Numbered from the stretch's first letter, positions 51,043 to 60,243 are shown. The stretch: DNA of 64,000 nt from Mucilaginibacter xinganensis (GCF_002257585.1 NZ_CP022743.1:1984001-2048000), one strand, 5' to 3'. The notes: generated by a model not told the origin, from the sequence alone. Made by a program: numbers and translations.

Positions 51043-52143
51043 ATGTCCCTATTACACCGCATCGCATTAACTTATGTCAAAAATATCGGCCCTACTTTGG
51101 CCAAATGCCTGGTGGCACATTTTGGCGATGCCGAGAATATTTTCAGCGCCCCCGCAGGCAAATTATTAAAAGTACCGGGTATAGGAGAGAAGACGGTGAG
51201 TCAGCTGGATTTTGATGTGGCGCTGAAAAAGGCCGAAGACGAGCTGAAGTTTATTGAACGAAACAGTATTGACGTTATTTTTTATACGGATAGTAAATAC
51301 CCTAAACGCTTAAAAAACTGTACGGACTCTCCGGTACTATTGTACTCCAGGGGGAACGCTGATTTAAATTCACAGCATATTGTGAGCATTGTTGGTACCC
51401 GTAATGCTACTGAATATGGCAAACAACTGTGCCGCCAATTAATAGAGGAACTACAGCCGTATAATATATTGGTAGTAAGTGGCCTCGCCCTCGGGATTGA
51501 CGTGGCCGTACACAAGGAGTGCTTGAAACAAAATGTGCCTACCGTTGGCATAGTAGGGCACGGGCTCGACAGAATGTACCCTGCTCAACACAGGGCAACA
51601 GCTGAAAAAATGCTTGAAAACGGCGGCTTATTAACTGAATACCCGTCGGGAACCATACCTGATAGGGAGAACTTTCCGCAACGGAACCGCATTGTGGCCG
51701 GTATAGCAGAGGCTACTATAGTAGTGGAAGCCAGTATAAAGGGTGGTGCATTAATCACAGCCGAAATAGCAAACTCCTATAACAGGGATGTATTCGCATT
51801 TCCAGGCAGGCTGGGGGATGAGTTTTCCGAAGGGTGCAACTTTTTGATCAGGAATAATAAAGCACAGTTGCTTACCTGTACCGCTGATCTTGCTTATAGT
51901 ATGGGCTGGGAAAAAGGTGAAAATGCAAAACTGGTTATTGAGCAATATGTGTTGCCGTTTGACCTGTCATCGGATGAAAGCGTGATATTTAATTTTATTA
52001 AGGAAAATAAAGTGCCGCTGGCTATTGATGATCTTTCTATAAAAACAAGTATGCCAACCAGTAAACTGGCGATGAATCTGTTAAATATGGAAATGCAGGG
52101 TTATATCAGGTCCTTACCGGGAAAAACATACTGCATCTCCTGA
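51043..52143 (+). CDS. dprA: DNA-processing protein DprA
   Basis: 366 residues. An N-terminal helix-hairpin-helix (LLKVPGIGEKTVSQLD) is followed by the Rossmann-like core with SIVGTRNATEYGKQL, VVSGLALGIDVAVHKECL, GHGLDRMYPAQH and the loop VVEASIKGGALITAEIAN, and a winged-helix C-terminus. DprA loads RecA on incoming single-stranded DNA in transformation. Single gene, converging on sixA with a 6-base gap. Confidence 0.95.
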   Translation: MSLLHRIALTYVKNIGPTLAKCLVAHFGDAENIFSAPAGKLLKVPGIGEKTVSQLDFDVALKKAEDELKFIERNSIDVIFYTDSKYPKRLKNCTDSPVLLYSRGNADLNSQHIVSIVGTRNATEYGKQLCRQLIEELQPYNILVVSGLALGIDVAVHKECLKQNVPTVGIVGHGLDRMYPAQHRATAEKMLENGGLLTEYPSGTIPDRENFPQRNRIVAGIAEATIVVEASIKGGALITAEIANSYNRDVFAFPGRLGDEFSEGCNFLIRNNKAQLLTCTADLAYSMGWEKGENAKLVIEQYVLPFDLSSDESVIFNFIKENKVPLAIDDLSIKTSMPTSKLAMNLLNMEMQGYIRSLPGKTYCIS

Positions 52144-52149
52144 TAGCAG

Positions 52150-52626
52150 CTACTCGTTCGGTGAGCTGTAATAAACCAATTTTCCGAGGTCTCTGCTAAC
52201 CATTGCCCAGTTATCAATGTCAAACTCAACAATTGCTACAGTACAGGTGTGCACTTCTTTTGCCTCTCCGGTTAGGTAATACAAAATTTGTGCAATACCA
52301 GGGTTATGCCCCACAAGGGCCACAAAGTCATGCTGATCGGGAAATTCATTAATTACTTTTAGCAGGGCTTTTTCGCCGGCCTCATAAATGCTTTTGTTTT
52401 TCTGGGGTGCGGCCAAATCCAAATGGTCTGCAAATATTTCCGCAGTTGTTTTAGCCCTTAAAGCCGGGCTGCTGATAATTAATTCAGGAACTATAGCGTG
52501 TTCTTTTATCCTGTCGGCCATAAAACCTGCATCCTGCATACCAATATATTTTAAAGGTCTGTCAAAATCCTTCCCCGCCGTATCTTTTTCTGCCTTTGCA
52601 TGCCGTATCAGCAATAATTTCTTCAT
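52150..52626 (-). CDS. sixA: SixA-like histidine phosphatase
   Basis: 158 residues from MKKLLLIRHAKAEKDTAGKDFDRPL. The catalytic His lies in LIRHAK (RHA 8-10), with further marks ISSPALRAKTTAEIF and LVGHNPGI. Members dephosphorylate phosphohistidine on signalling proteins or sugar phosphates. The 17-residue extension in the open frame is rejected as the family starts at this Met. Target unknown. Confidence 0.88.
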   Translation of the reverse strand: MKKLLLIRHAKAEKDTAGKDFDRPLKYIGMQDAGFMADRIKEHAIVPELIISSPALRAKTTAEIFADHLDLAAPQKNKSIYEAGEKALLKVINEFPDQHDFVALVGHNPGIAQILYYLTGEAKEVHTCTVAIVEFDIDNWAMVSRDLGKLVYYSSPNE

Positions 52627-52832
52627 GGCTCTATTAATTAATGATTCGAAGTGTATCAATTTGATCAAAATGTGCAAGCTGATAATTCGATATTTTTAGC
52701 ATAAATCTCTCTAATCTCTTTTTAAAAAACAACGTTACAAAGTACAATTAATTGATATTTAAATGAAGGTAATTTCGATATAAATTGTTTTAAATAATAT
52801 GCACTGTTTTAATGCCTAACCCATTGATTTGA

Positions 52833-53864
52833 TTACCGTATGAATTTCTCCAGGCTTTTAATTATCGTTTCAGGCGCGATATTATATAAGCAGGCGTAGT
52901 CCTTTCGAAAGCACGGTTTGTTCCCGTAAATAGAGCATGGCCTGCATTCAATATCATCAGCAACTATATTGTTTTCTGATTGCCCATATCCCAAAAAACC
53001 TGCATAATGATGCGTAGCACCCCAAACAGAAATTACCGGAATACCTTCCATGGATGCCAGGTGCATACCCGCCGAGTCCATACTCATCATTACATCAAGC
53101 CGGCTTATAATGGTAAGTTCCTCTTCCATCGTTATCCGCCTTACCAACGATGTTACTGAGCTATATTTTTGCTGCCATTGAAAACAAACTTCTTCTTCCT
53201 GCACAGAACCGCCGAAAAGAAAAATGCGCACATTTTTTTTATTCAATGATTCAATAACCATTTCAGTTCTTTCCAACGGATAAATTTTGCCCTTATGCTT
53301 TGCAAATGGTGCTATGCCTATCCATGTGTTGGTTTTATCGCCGGTAATTTTCAATAACTTACCAGCAAGTGGTGGCGGGTTTTTAACCAATTGGTTATCC
53401 AGCGTAACCTTAATCCCGATTTTTTCGAATACATCGGCATAACGCGCCGTGGTTGGCTTAAGGGGTACCAGCACTTTACCCGGAAAGCGGGTCAGCTGTC
53501 TTTTTTCTTCGCGTCCTTTATCAACAAATGCGTACGGCAATCCCGAAAGGCCGAAAAGTTTTCTAATCACTTTTGTTCGTAAGTTATCATGCAGGTCGGC
53601 AAGTGCATAGTAACGCCTATCTTTTTTTAGTGTGCGAAATAGCCTTATTAGCCCGCCAAATCCTTTGTAGGTAACTTCTAAATCAGCAGCGAAATAATGT
53701 AGCCTTGGAATATTGAGAAAAAAGGAAGCAAATTCAGGTCGGGAAACTATGGTAATAATTACTTCCGGATTTTGCTCAAGCACGGCTCTTATCACCGGAA
53801 CCGTCATGGCTACATCGCCCATTGCCGAAAATCGGATAGCCAGAATATGCTTCGGAGCAGGCAT
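52833..53864 (-). CDS. Family 9 glycosyltransferase (heptosyltransferase-like)
   Basis: 343 residues with the GT-B fold of LPS heptosyltransferases: ILAIRFSAMGDVAMTVPVIRAV at the N-terminus, GIAPFAKHKGKIYPLERTEMVIE in the middle and MMSMDSAGMHLASMEGIPVISVWGAT with the conserved sugar-nucleotide region (KHKGK and DSAGMHLA). Likely adds a heptose to the LPS core. Last gene of the heptose run; it starts at the base after the DUF4254 stop codon. Confidence 0.9.
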   Translation of the reverse strand: MPAPKHILAIRFSAMGDVAMTVPVIRAVLEQNPEVIITIVSRPEFASFFLNIPRLHYFAADLEVTYKGFGGLIRLFRTLKKDRRYYALADLHDNLRTKVIRKLFGLSGLPYAFVDKGREEKRQLTRFPGKVLVPLKPTTARYADVFEKIGIKVTLDNQLVKNPPPLAGKLLKITGDKTNTWIGIAPFAKHKGKIYPLERTEMVIESLNKKNVRIFLFGGSVQEEEVCFQWQQKYSSVTSLVRRITMEEELTIISRLDVMMSMDSAGMHLASMEGIPVISVWGATHHYAGFLGYGQSENNIVADDIECRPCSIYGNKPCFRKDYACLYNIAPETIIKSLEKFIR

Positions 53865-54470
53865 CTACTTTTTATTATTATACAAAACCGGGTTCAAATT
53901 TGGGTCGTTATACATCTTCATCTGCCGGTACACCTTCATGTATTTTTCGCCTTTTTGTATGTCGGCAAGTAATTCGTTAATGGCTAATGACAAGTCTGTT
54001 TGCTGCTGTAAAAGAACCCCCAGCTTATTCTTACGCTGCTCCAGATCCGCCTCATTAACATTCGGCCGGATACTTTCTTCATGCATGTGATAGATTTTAA
54101 GCGCTAAAATAGACAACCTGTCGATAGCCCACGCAGGGCTTTCCGTATTAATTCTGGCGTTGTTACCGGGTTTTACATTTTTGTACTTATCTAAAAAATA
54201 ACTGTCAATATCTTCAACCAGGTCAGTACGTTCCTGGTTTGATTTATCAATCCGGCGCTTCCATTTCAACGCCACCACAGGATCAATGGCCGGGTTGCGG
54301 ATCTCATCCTCCATGTGCCATTGTGCAGTATCTATCCAGCATTTAGTGTAAAGTAAATTTTCAAATGAGCCTGCTTCATAGGGGTTTTCATAATTAAAAT
54401 TTATATCGTCATATAAATGGTAATCATATATCGCCTTTAAAAAAACTTTGTTGCAGAGCTCGCTTATCAT
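53865..54470 (-). CDS. DUF4254 protein in the heptose operon
   Basis: 201 residues. Helical and soluble without signal or membrane segment. Recognisable stretches are NPYEAGSFENLLYTKCWIDTAQWHMEDEIRNP (cited in part), KRRIDKSNQERTDLVE and LSILALKIYHMHEE. The family is known only as DUF4254 and in Bacteroidota is found next to a GT9 glycosyltransferase. Its position in the GT9-RfaE2-GmhA-RfaE1 run suggests a part in core heptose transfer or heptose nucleotide use. No catalytic motif is evident. Confidence 0.85.
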   Translation of the reverse strand: MISELCNKVFLKAIYDYHLYDDINFNYENPYEAGSFENLLYTKCWIDTAQWHMEDEIRNPAIDPVVALKWKRRIDKSNQERTDLVEDIDSYFLDKYKNVKPGNNARINTESPAWAIDRLSILALKIYHMHEESIRPNVNEADLEQRKNKLGVLLQQQTDLSLAINELLADIQKGEKYMKVYRQMKMYNDPNLNPVLYNNKK

Positions 54471-54471
54471 T

Positions 54472-54978
54472 TTATACTTCTCTTTCTTTTATCTTTTTAA
54501 TAATGGAGGTTGATGAATATCCTTCAACAAAAGTAATGGTTTTTACCTCGCCTCCGTTGGCTATAACTTCCTTAGCCCCAACAATATTTTCAACAGAATA
54601 ATCCGCTCCCTTTACTAATACATCCGGCATTAAGGAGGTGATCAGGTTAAATGGTGTATCGTCGTCAAATAATACCACGCTATCCACAAAAAATAGCGCA
54701 GCTAATAATGCGGCACGGCTGCTTTGATCATTTATTGGCCTGCTTTCGCCTTTAATACGTTTTACTGAGCTATCAGTATTGAGGCCAATTACCAGTTTAT
54801 CGCCCAATTCGGCAGCTTTTGCCAGGTAGGTTACGTGCCCTATATGCAGCAGATCAAAAACCCCGTTAGTAAACACCACCTTTTTACCTGCTGTTTGCCA
54901 GGTTGTAACTTTGTTTTTAAGTGATGACAAAGACTGTATCTTATCTAATAATATCTTTTCAAGGTCGCTTCTCATCAA
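54472..54978 (-). CDS. rfaE2: D-glycero-beta-D-manno-heptose 1-phosphate adenylyltransferase
   Basis: 168 residues. The nucleotidyltransferase motif FTNGVFDLLHIGHVTYL with HIGH at 45-48, then VIGLNTDSSVKRIKGESRPIN and the C-terminal TTSIIKKI-like end (YSSTSIIKKIK). It corresponds to the C-terminal half of E. coli HldE; here the kinase half is a separate gene (55608-56588). Makes ADP-heptose precursor. Gap of two bases to gmhA and one to DUF4254. The first two codons are both Met. Confidence 0.93.
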   Translation of the reverse strand: MMRSDLEKILLDKIQSLSSLKNKVTTWQTAGKKVVFTNGVFDLLHIGHVTYLAKAAELGDKLVIGLNTDSSVKRIKGESRPINDQSSRAALLAALFFVDSVVLFDDDTPFNLITSLMPDVLVKGADYSVENIVGAKEVIANGGEVKTITFVEGYSSTSIIKKIKEREV

Positions 54979-54980
54979 TG

Positions 54981-55535
54981 TTAAAATAAATCATCAACAG
55001 CTTTACAAAGAATATGTCCTATCAAAATGTGTATTTCCTGTATACGCGCGGTAACTTCTGACGGGACAATAACGTTCAGATCGCACAAACCATTCATTTT
55101 TCCGCCGCTCCAGCCCGATAGCCCCAGCGTTTTACAGCCAATATCTCCGGCTGTTTTAAATGCATTGAGTATTCCCTGGCTGTTACCGCTGGTTGAAATG
55201 CCAATAAACAAGTCGCCGGGTTTTGCAAGCGCTTCAATCTGGCGCGAAAAAACGTGGTCGTAGCCATAATCATTGGCAATAGCGGTCAGTGCCGAGGTAT
55301 CCGTAGTTAAGGCTATGCCTGGCAGCGCTTTACGGTGTTTTACAAAGCGTCCGCTCAATTCGGCGGCAATATGCTGCGCATCTGCGGCACTACCGCCATT
55401 ACCAGCTATCAGTACTTTATTACCACCCTGTATTGCCGATACGATCATTTCGCAGGCTTGCTCAATATCAGCTGTGCGCTGTTCAATCACTTTTATTATA
55501 AGCTGCTGATGATCGTTAAGTTCTTCAATAACCAT
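54981..55535 (-). CDS. gmhA: Sedoheptulose 7-phosphate isomerase (GmhA-type SIS protein)
   Basis: 184 residues, a SIS domain with NKVLIAGNGGSAADAQHIAAELSGRF, ALTTDTSALTAIANDYG and LFIGISTSGNSQGILNAF, ending with the family helix VTARIQEIHILIGHILC. It converts sedoheptulose-7-P to heptose-7-P, the first step of ADP-heptose synthesis. In its leader, 11 bases before the ATG, are three seven-base repeats (55546-55568). Confidence 0.93.
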   Translation of the reverse strand: MVIEELNDHQQLIIKVIEQRTADIEQACEMIVSAIQGGNKVLIAGNGGSAADAQHIAAELSGRFVKHRKALPGIALTTDTSALTAIANDYGYDHVFSRQIEALAKPGDLFIGISTSGNSQGILNAFKTAGDIGCKTLGLSGWSGGKMNGLCDLNVIVPSEVTARIQEIHILIGHILCKAVDDLF

Positions 55536-55545
55536 GTTTTTTATG

Positions 55546-55568
55546 TCGGAATTTCGATTTCGGAATTT
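55546..55568. repeat. Heptamer repeats in the gmhA leader
   Basis: Plus strand tcggaat, ttcgatt, tcggaat in direct succession. Related to the units at 40811-40845. Confidence 0.6.
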
Positions 55569-55607
55569 AATTTATTTAAGATTTATTCCGGCAAATATAC
55601 CAATGAA

Positions 55608-56588
55608 CTACGCAATCATGTCTTTTATAATTTCATCAATAGTTGTACTTGCACTGCCTACATGCCTTACTACAATTGCAGCTGCATGATTAGCGAGGTC
55701 GCAGGCTTCTTCCACAGTAAAACCTGACGCCATAAAATAAGCGATAGCCGCTATAACGGTATCGCCGGCACCGGTAACGTCAAAAACCTCTGTTGCTTTT
55801 ACTGGTAACAACTTGCTGCCCTGTTCTGTAATAATAGCCATACCCTCCTCTGAAAGCGTGACGATTAAATAAGCAGTTTGGGTTTGTGTAAAGATGGTTT
55901 CTGCTGCTTTTTGCAGATCGTCAGTGTTTTTTATTGATTCAGCTTTAGCTGCTTCTGCAAGTTCTTTACGATTAGGTTTTATTAAATAAGCGCCTTTATA
56001 CTTTTCATAATTTAATCCCTTTGGATCAACTATTACTTTTTTTTGGCTATCTCTTGCAATTTTTATAAGCCGTTGTGTGAGCTCCGGCGAAAATAACCCC
56101 TTATTATAATCAGAAATTATAATGATATCGGCGCTATCAATCATTGCAGTTAGTTTTTCAACCAATTCATCGGCAATTTTAATTGATATTGCATCGGTAA
56201 CTTCTTTATCTATCCTTACCAGTTGGTGCCTGCCCGCTAATACACGTGTTTTAATTGTAGTCGGCCTTGCATTATCTTTAATAATGGTATCGGTGTTAAC
56301 GCCTTCGGCCTCCAATATCTCAATAACCTTTTTACCTGTACTATCATTACCAATTATGCCGGCAACAGTAACTTTAGCCCCAAGGGATACCAGGTTCTGA
56401 ACAACGTTACCTGCACCACCTAATGTAGTTGATTCATTATTTACGTTTACAATAGGAACCGGGGCCTCAGGCGATAGCCGGGTGGCATTGCCCCAAATAT
56501 AATGGTCGATCATTAAGTCGCCAATCACCAATATTGAAGGTTGCTTTTGGGGCGACTGTATAGATCGTATTTTGTTTATCAAGTTCAT
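55608..56588 (-). CDS. rfaE1: D-glycero-beta-D-manno-heptose-7-phosphate kinase
   Basis: 326 residues, PfkB ribokinase family: DLMIDHYIWGNATRLSPEAP, VPIVNVNNESTTLGGAGNV, KPNRKELAEA and the anion-hole motif EVFDVTGAGDTVIA near residue 265. It is the N-terminal half of the HldE activity. First gene of the five-gene heptose run. The leader (56589-56622) carries seven-base repeats. Genes for the phosphatase GmhB and the epimerase HldD are not in the window. Confidence 0.93.
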   Translation of the reverse strand: MNLINKIRSIQSPQKQPSILVIGDLMIDHYIWGNATRLSPEAPVPIVNVNNESTTLGGAGNVVQNLVSLGAKVTVAGIIGNDSTGKKVIEILEAEGVNTDTIIKDNARPTTIKTRVLAGRHQLVRIDKEVTDAISIKIADELVEKLTAMIDSADIIIISDYNKGLFSPELTQRLIKIARDSQKKVIVDPKGLNYEKYKGAYLIKPNRKELAEAAKAESIKNTDDLQKAAETIFTQTQTAYLIVTLSEEGMAIITEQGSKLLPVKATEVFDVTGAGDTVIAAIAYFMASGFTVEEACDLANHAAAIVVRHVGSASTTIDEIIKDMIA

Positions 56589-56622
56589 TTGTTCGCTGGT
56601 TCGTTATTTCGTTGGCGTTGAA
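56589..56622. repeat. Heptamer-type repeats in the rfaE1 leader
   Basis: Plus strand tgttcgc, tggttcg, ttatttcg, ttggcgt, tgaac: seven- to eight-base units running directly into the start codon. Confidence 0.5.
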
Positions 56623-56670
56623 CAGGGTGCTATCACCGCAAATTTCCTAATCCAACCTAATATCTGATCT

Positions 56671-58356
56671 TTAACCTCTGCTCACAGAAGTTTTTTGAGA
56701 AAAAAACTTCCCAATTTCATGCAATGATAACGCATTTAAGCATCTTTCTTTATAAAGGCCACCTTTTCGTGCTACCAATAGCCCATAATACATGTCTAAA
56801 AAGCCTTCTTTCCGGTGAGCATCCGGATTAATTGACAGCCAAACGCCTTTTTCCAGTGCATATTGGTGCCAGCGCCAGTCTAAATCAAGCCGGAGCGGGT
56901 TTGCATTAATTTCAATTACCACATTGTTTGCTGCACAGGCATCAATTACCTTTTTGTAATCAATAGGATATCCTTTCCTACTTAATAATAAGCGGCCGGT
57001 AGGGTGCCCCAATATGGTAGTGTACGGATTTTCGATGGCTTTTATTAGCCGCGCGGTAGCCTTTTCTTCATCCATTTTCAGGATAGAATGAACCGAGGCT
57101 ACAATAAAATCAAAGCGTTTTAAAATCTCGTCCGGGTAATCAAGCGAGCCATCATATAAAATATCCGATTCAATACCCTTAAAGATGTGGAAGCCGCTTA
57201 GTTTTTTATTAAGATGATCTATCTCTTCCTGCTGCTGCAGTACACGTTCAATGCTGAGTCCTTTTGCATAAAAGGCGCTTTTACTATGATCACACATGCC
57301 CAGGTATTCCAGCTTTAGCTCATCACGGCAATATAATGCCATTTCTTCAACGGTATTTATACCGTCGCTCCAGGTGCTGTGGTTATGTAAAGTGCCTTTA
57401 AGGTCAGCGTGTACGATCAATAGCGGCAAAGTGTTATTTGCAGCCCTGTCAATAAACGTGTGGCCTTCCCTAAGCTCGGGCTGCATAAATTCCAAACCAG
57501 CCTTGGTATAGATCAAATTTTCACTTTCAGGCTGATCAACTGTATCGGTTATTTTCTCAAAAACTGCCTTTATATGTTCGTCATTACCCGTTTGGGTAAA
57601 TAACTCATGATAAAAATAACGCTTTTCAACGCACACTATTTCAACGCGCAGGCCATGTTCTATTTGCCCGGTGATGTGATTTTTTTCCGTTGCTATATCA
57701 AGCAGTAAGTCTGAATTAAGCAACGTATTAAATGCAATTTCCTGGTCCCGGCTTCCCAAAACCAATACCAGCTTGTTAATAATTTCACAGCACCTGCGAA
57801 ATTCGCCCGCAAATTCTATCAGCGCATCAGGGAAAACTCCTTTCAGTTGTTCTAAAAGCTCTTTGGCTTCCTGTTCAATTTTGGCGTATAGAAATTTGCC
57901 GTGGCTTGCCATGTTAAACTCAATAACTTTACGGATCTCTTCCTGTGTTTTTAATCCAAAGCCTTTTGCTTCCACCAGGCGGTTCTCATTACAGGCATAA
58001 AAAAGCTCACCGATGTTTTCAATCCCCAGCTCTTTCCAGATAGTGGCAATTTTTTTTGGCCCTATTCCCTTAATGCCCATCATTTCAACAATACCTTCGG
58101 GCGTTTTTGCCAGCATCTCGTCCAGTTCGGCCATGCTACCCCTCTCAAGCAGTTCAGTTATTTTACCAGCAGTACTTTTTCCTATTCCCTCAATTTTTTC
58201 AAGTTCGGCAAAGGTTTTACCTAAAACAGGGAAAGGTAATTTGTCAACCTTAAAAGCAGCGTTGGCAATTGATTTTATCTTAAAAGGATTTTCCTCGTGC
58301 AGCTCCATCAGTTGCGATAACAGGCGAAGCTTACGGGCTATAGGTTTGTTTTCCAT
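56671..58356 (-). CDS. PolX-like protein: HhH, degenerate Pol beta core, PHP nuclease
   Basis: 561 residues from MENKPIARKLRLLSQ. Helix-hairpin-helix motifs KIEGIGKSTAGKI (54-66) and MGIKGIGPKKIATI; Pol beta-like nucleotidyltransferase core about 175-310; PHP domain about 318-555. In the polymerase core the GSxRR-type loop reads AGEFRRCCEIINKLVLVL (183-200), so the catalytic DxD is replaced by LVL, and the third acidic is VEI. The PHP metal site is intact: HNHSTWSD (H324, H326, D331), CDHSK, GIESDI, SVHS, GHPTGR, NPDAH. It should be a 3'-5' exonuclease or other phosphoesterase rather than a polymerase. The open frame's first 18 residues cross the sppA terminator and are rejected. Confidence 0.88.
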   Translation of the reverse strand: MENKPIARKLRLLSQLMELHEENPFKIKSIANAAFKVDKLPFPVLGKTFAELEKIEGIGKSTAGKITELLERGSMAELDEMLAKTPEGIVEMMGIKGIGPKKIATIWKELGIENIGELFYACNENRLVEAKGFGLKTQEEIRKVIEFNMASHGKFLYAKIEQEAKELLEQLKGVFPDALIEFAGEFRRCCEIINKLVLVLGSRDQEIAFNTLLNSDLLLDIATEKNHITGQIEHGLRVEIVCVEKRYFYHELFTQTGNDEHIKAVFEKITDTVDQPESENLIYTKAGLEFMQPELREGHTFIDRAANNTLPLLIVHADLKGTLHNHSTWSDGINTVEEMALYCRDELKLEYLGMCDHSKSAFYAKGLSIERVLQQQEEIDHLNKKLSGFHIFKGIESDILYDGSLDYPDEILKRFDFIVASVHSILKMDEEKATARLIKAIENPYTTILGHPTGRLLLSRKGYPIDYKKVIDACAANNVVIEINANPLRLDLDWRWHQYALEKGVWLSINPDAHRKEGFLDMYYGLLVARKGGLYKERCLNALSLHEIGKFFSQKTSVSRG

Positions 58357-58381
58357 AATTGATTGAAGCCGTAAAAATACA

Positions 58382-58406
58382 AAAGCCGCCCAATACGGGC
58401 GGCTTT
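58382..58406 (-). terminator. Intrinsic terminator of sppA
   Basis: Perfect ten-base arms aaagccgccc / gggcggcttt with a five-base loop, then TTTTGTATTTTT on the minus strand. It separates sppA from polX and supports the polX start at 58356. Confidence 0.85.
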
Positions 58407-58427
58407 GCAATCAAAATATATTTAAAA

Positions 58428-60209
58428 CTAATTAATCTCTACATCATAAGGCATGCGCGCCTGCGGGGTACGCATTAGTTGTGTTACGCCTTTTATCTGC
58501 TCGTAATATTTAAAGTTCTCGCCGAGTTCTGATTTCACAAAATGGGCCTTTATTTCGGCGCTCATACCCAAACCAAACTTGTTCAAAAAGCTTTTTTGTT
58601 CTGGGTAGGCAACTAAGTTGTACTTTGTAAGGTTTGCTTTTTTAGCTGCGGACGCTATTGCATCGTTAATATTTCCAAGCCGGTCAACCAATCCAATTTT
58701 TACTGCCTGTTCGCCTGTCCAAACGCGCCCCTGTCCAATGCTGTTGATGTAAGCTTGCGTTTTGTTACGTCCGGTGGCTACTGCTTTTGTAAAATAATCG
58801 TAGCCCTGGTTAACCTGTCCCTGCAAAATAGCTCTTTCTTCGGGCGATAAAGGCCGTGACATATCGCCAAGGTCAGCATATTTACCGGTTTTTACGCCGT
58901 CGAAGGTAATTCCCAGCTTATCATTAAAAAGCTTTTGCATATTAGGCAGTACGGCAAAAATTCCGATGGAGCCTGTAATTGTATTAGGTTCGGCAATAAT
59001 GGAATCAGCTGCACAAGCAATATAATAGCCGCCTGATGCTGCCAGGTCACCCATAGATACAATTACAGGTTTAACTTTTTTGGTTAATACAACTTCGCGC
59101 CAAATTACATCGCTGGCTAAGGAACTGCCACCGGGAGAGTTAACCCTCAGAACCACAGCTTTTACTTTATTATCAAGCCTTGCTTTTCTCAACGCTTTTG
59201 AAATCCTTTCGGAACCAATGGTATTATCATCGCCTTCTCCGCCTACAATATCACCGGAAGCGTATATTATAGCTATCCTGTTTTTCGAACTTTCTTTTTG
59301 ATCTTCGGCAGGGGCCTCACTTGAGCCATAATCGCCCAGTTCAACAGTTTTTAAATCATCTTTATTGTCAATACCTGCCCTCTTTTTAAGATCGTCTAAA
59401 ATTTCATCCTTATATTTCAAACCATCCACTAACTTGTATTTAAGTGCATCTTCAGGAAGACGCACCTTAAGGTCATTGGCAATATTAAATAATGAATCCT
59501 TATTTATTTTACGGCTTTTGCTGATGCCTGTTAAAAAGTGATCATATAACGAACCCAGGTAGGAGGTAACCTGCAAGCGGTTCGCATCGCTCATTTTTGT
59601 CAGGAAGAAAGGTTCAACAGCGCTTTTATAGGTGCCTACTTTTATTATTTGTACATCAATCCCTAATTTATCCAGTGCGCCCTTTAAGAAAGTGATCTTT
59701 GAGCTGAAGCCTTTAAATTCGAAAATTCCTTTGGGGTTTATATAAATTTTATCAGCTACTGAAGCCAGGTAATAAAAGCTTTGTGTATAAACCTCGGAAT
59801 AGGCAATTATAAACTTTCCTGATTTTTTAAAGTCGATAAGTGCATTACGAATCTCTTCGGTAGTTCCCTGGCCTGCCATTAAATCACTTTCATCAAGAAA
59901 GATTCCTTTTATGTTTTTGTCGCTTTTTGCTTTTTTGATATTTGCCAGTATATCATTCAGGCCTATAGATTTCTCGCCGTCTATCCCCAAAAAACTCAGC
60001 CCTGATAATGGATTATTCGGTGTACGTTCAGTAATAGGGTAGTTGAATTTTAATTGTAAAACAGAGTTAGGTTCCACGTCAACAGTTTTATCGCTCCCGG
60101 CAACAGCTATTAGCCCCCCTATAAAAAACACGAATATTACGACGATTAAAAAGCTGGCTATAAGAGATCCCAGCATACTGGCGAAGACAAATTTGAAGAA
60201 TTGTTTCAT
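58428..60209 (-). CDS. sppA: Signal peptide peptidase SppA (long form)
   Basis: 593 residues, the double-domain 67K type. N-terminal membrane helix (about 12-38, LIASFLIVVIFVFFIGGLIAV); first domain contains the general-base Lys region (FKKSGKFIIAYSEVYTQSFYYLAS); second domain has the nucleophile Ser in MGDLAASGGYYIACAAD after RVNSPGGSSLASDVIW. Degrades leftover signal peptides in the inner membrane. Monocistronic, with promoter-like TAAGTTTG upstream and a strong terminator. Confidence 0.94.
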   Translation of the reverse strand: MKQFFKFVFASMLGSLIASFLIVVIFVFFIGGLIAVAGSDKTVDVEPNSVLQLKFNYPITERTPNNPLSGLSFLGIDGEKSIGLNDILANIKKAKSDKNIKGIFLDESDLMAGQGTTEEIRNALIDFKKSGKFIIAYSEVYTQSFYYLASVADKIYINPKGIFEFKGFSSKITFLKGALDKLGIDVQIIKVGTYKSAVEPFFLTKMSDANRLQVTSYLGSLYDHFLTGISKSRKINKDSLFNIANDLKVRLPEDALKYKLVDGLKYKDEILDDLKKRAGIDNKDDLKTVELGDYGSSEAPAEDQKESSKNRIAIIYASGDIVGGEGDDNTIGSERISKALRKARLDNKVKAVVLRVNSPGGSSLASDVIWREVVLTKKVKPVIVSMGDLAASGGYYIACAADSIIAEPNTITGSIGIFAVLPNMQKLFNDKLGITFDGVKTGKYADLGDMSRPLSPEERAILQGQVNQGYDYFTKAVATGRNKTQAYINSIGQGRVWTGEQAVKIGLVDRLGNINDAIASAAKKANLTKYNLVAYPEQKSFLNKFGLGMSAEIKAHFVKSELGENFKYYEQIKGVTQLMRTPQARMPYDVEIN

Positions 60210-60235
60210 TAAGTGTTATAAATCTTTTATCTATG

Positions 60236-60243
60236 CAAACTTA
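60236..60243 (-). promoter_or_regulatory. Possible -7 element of sppA
   Basis: Minus strand TAAGTTTG fits TAnnTTTG, 26 bases before the ATG. The -33 element is not clear. Confidence 0.35.
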
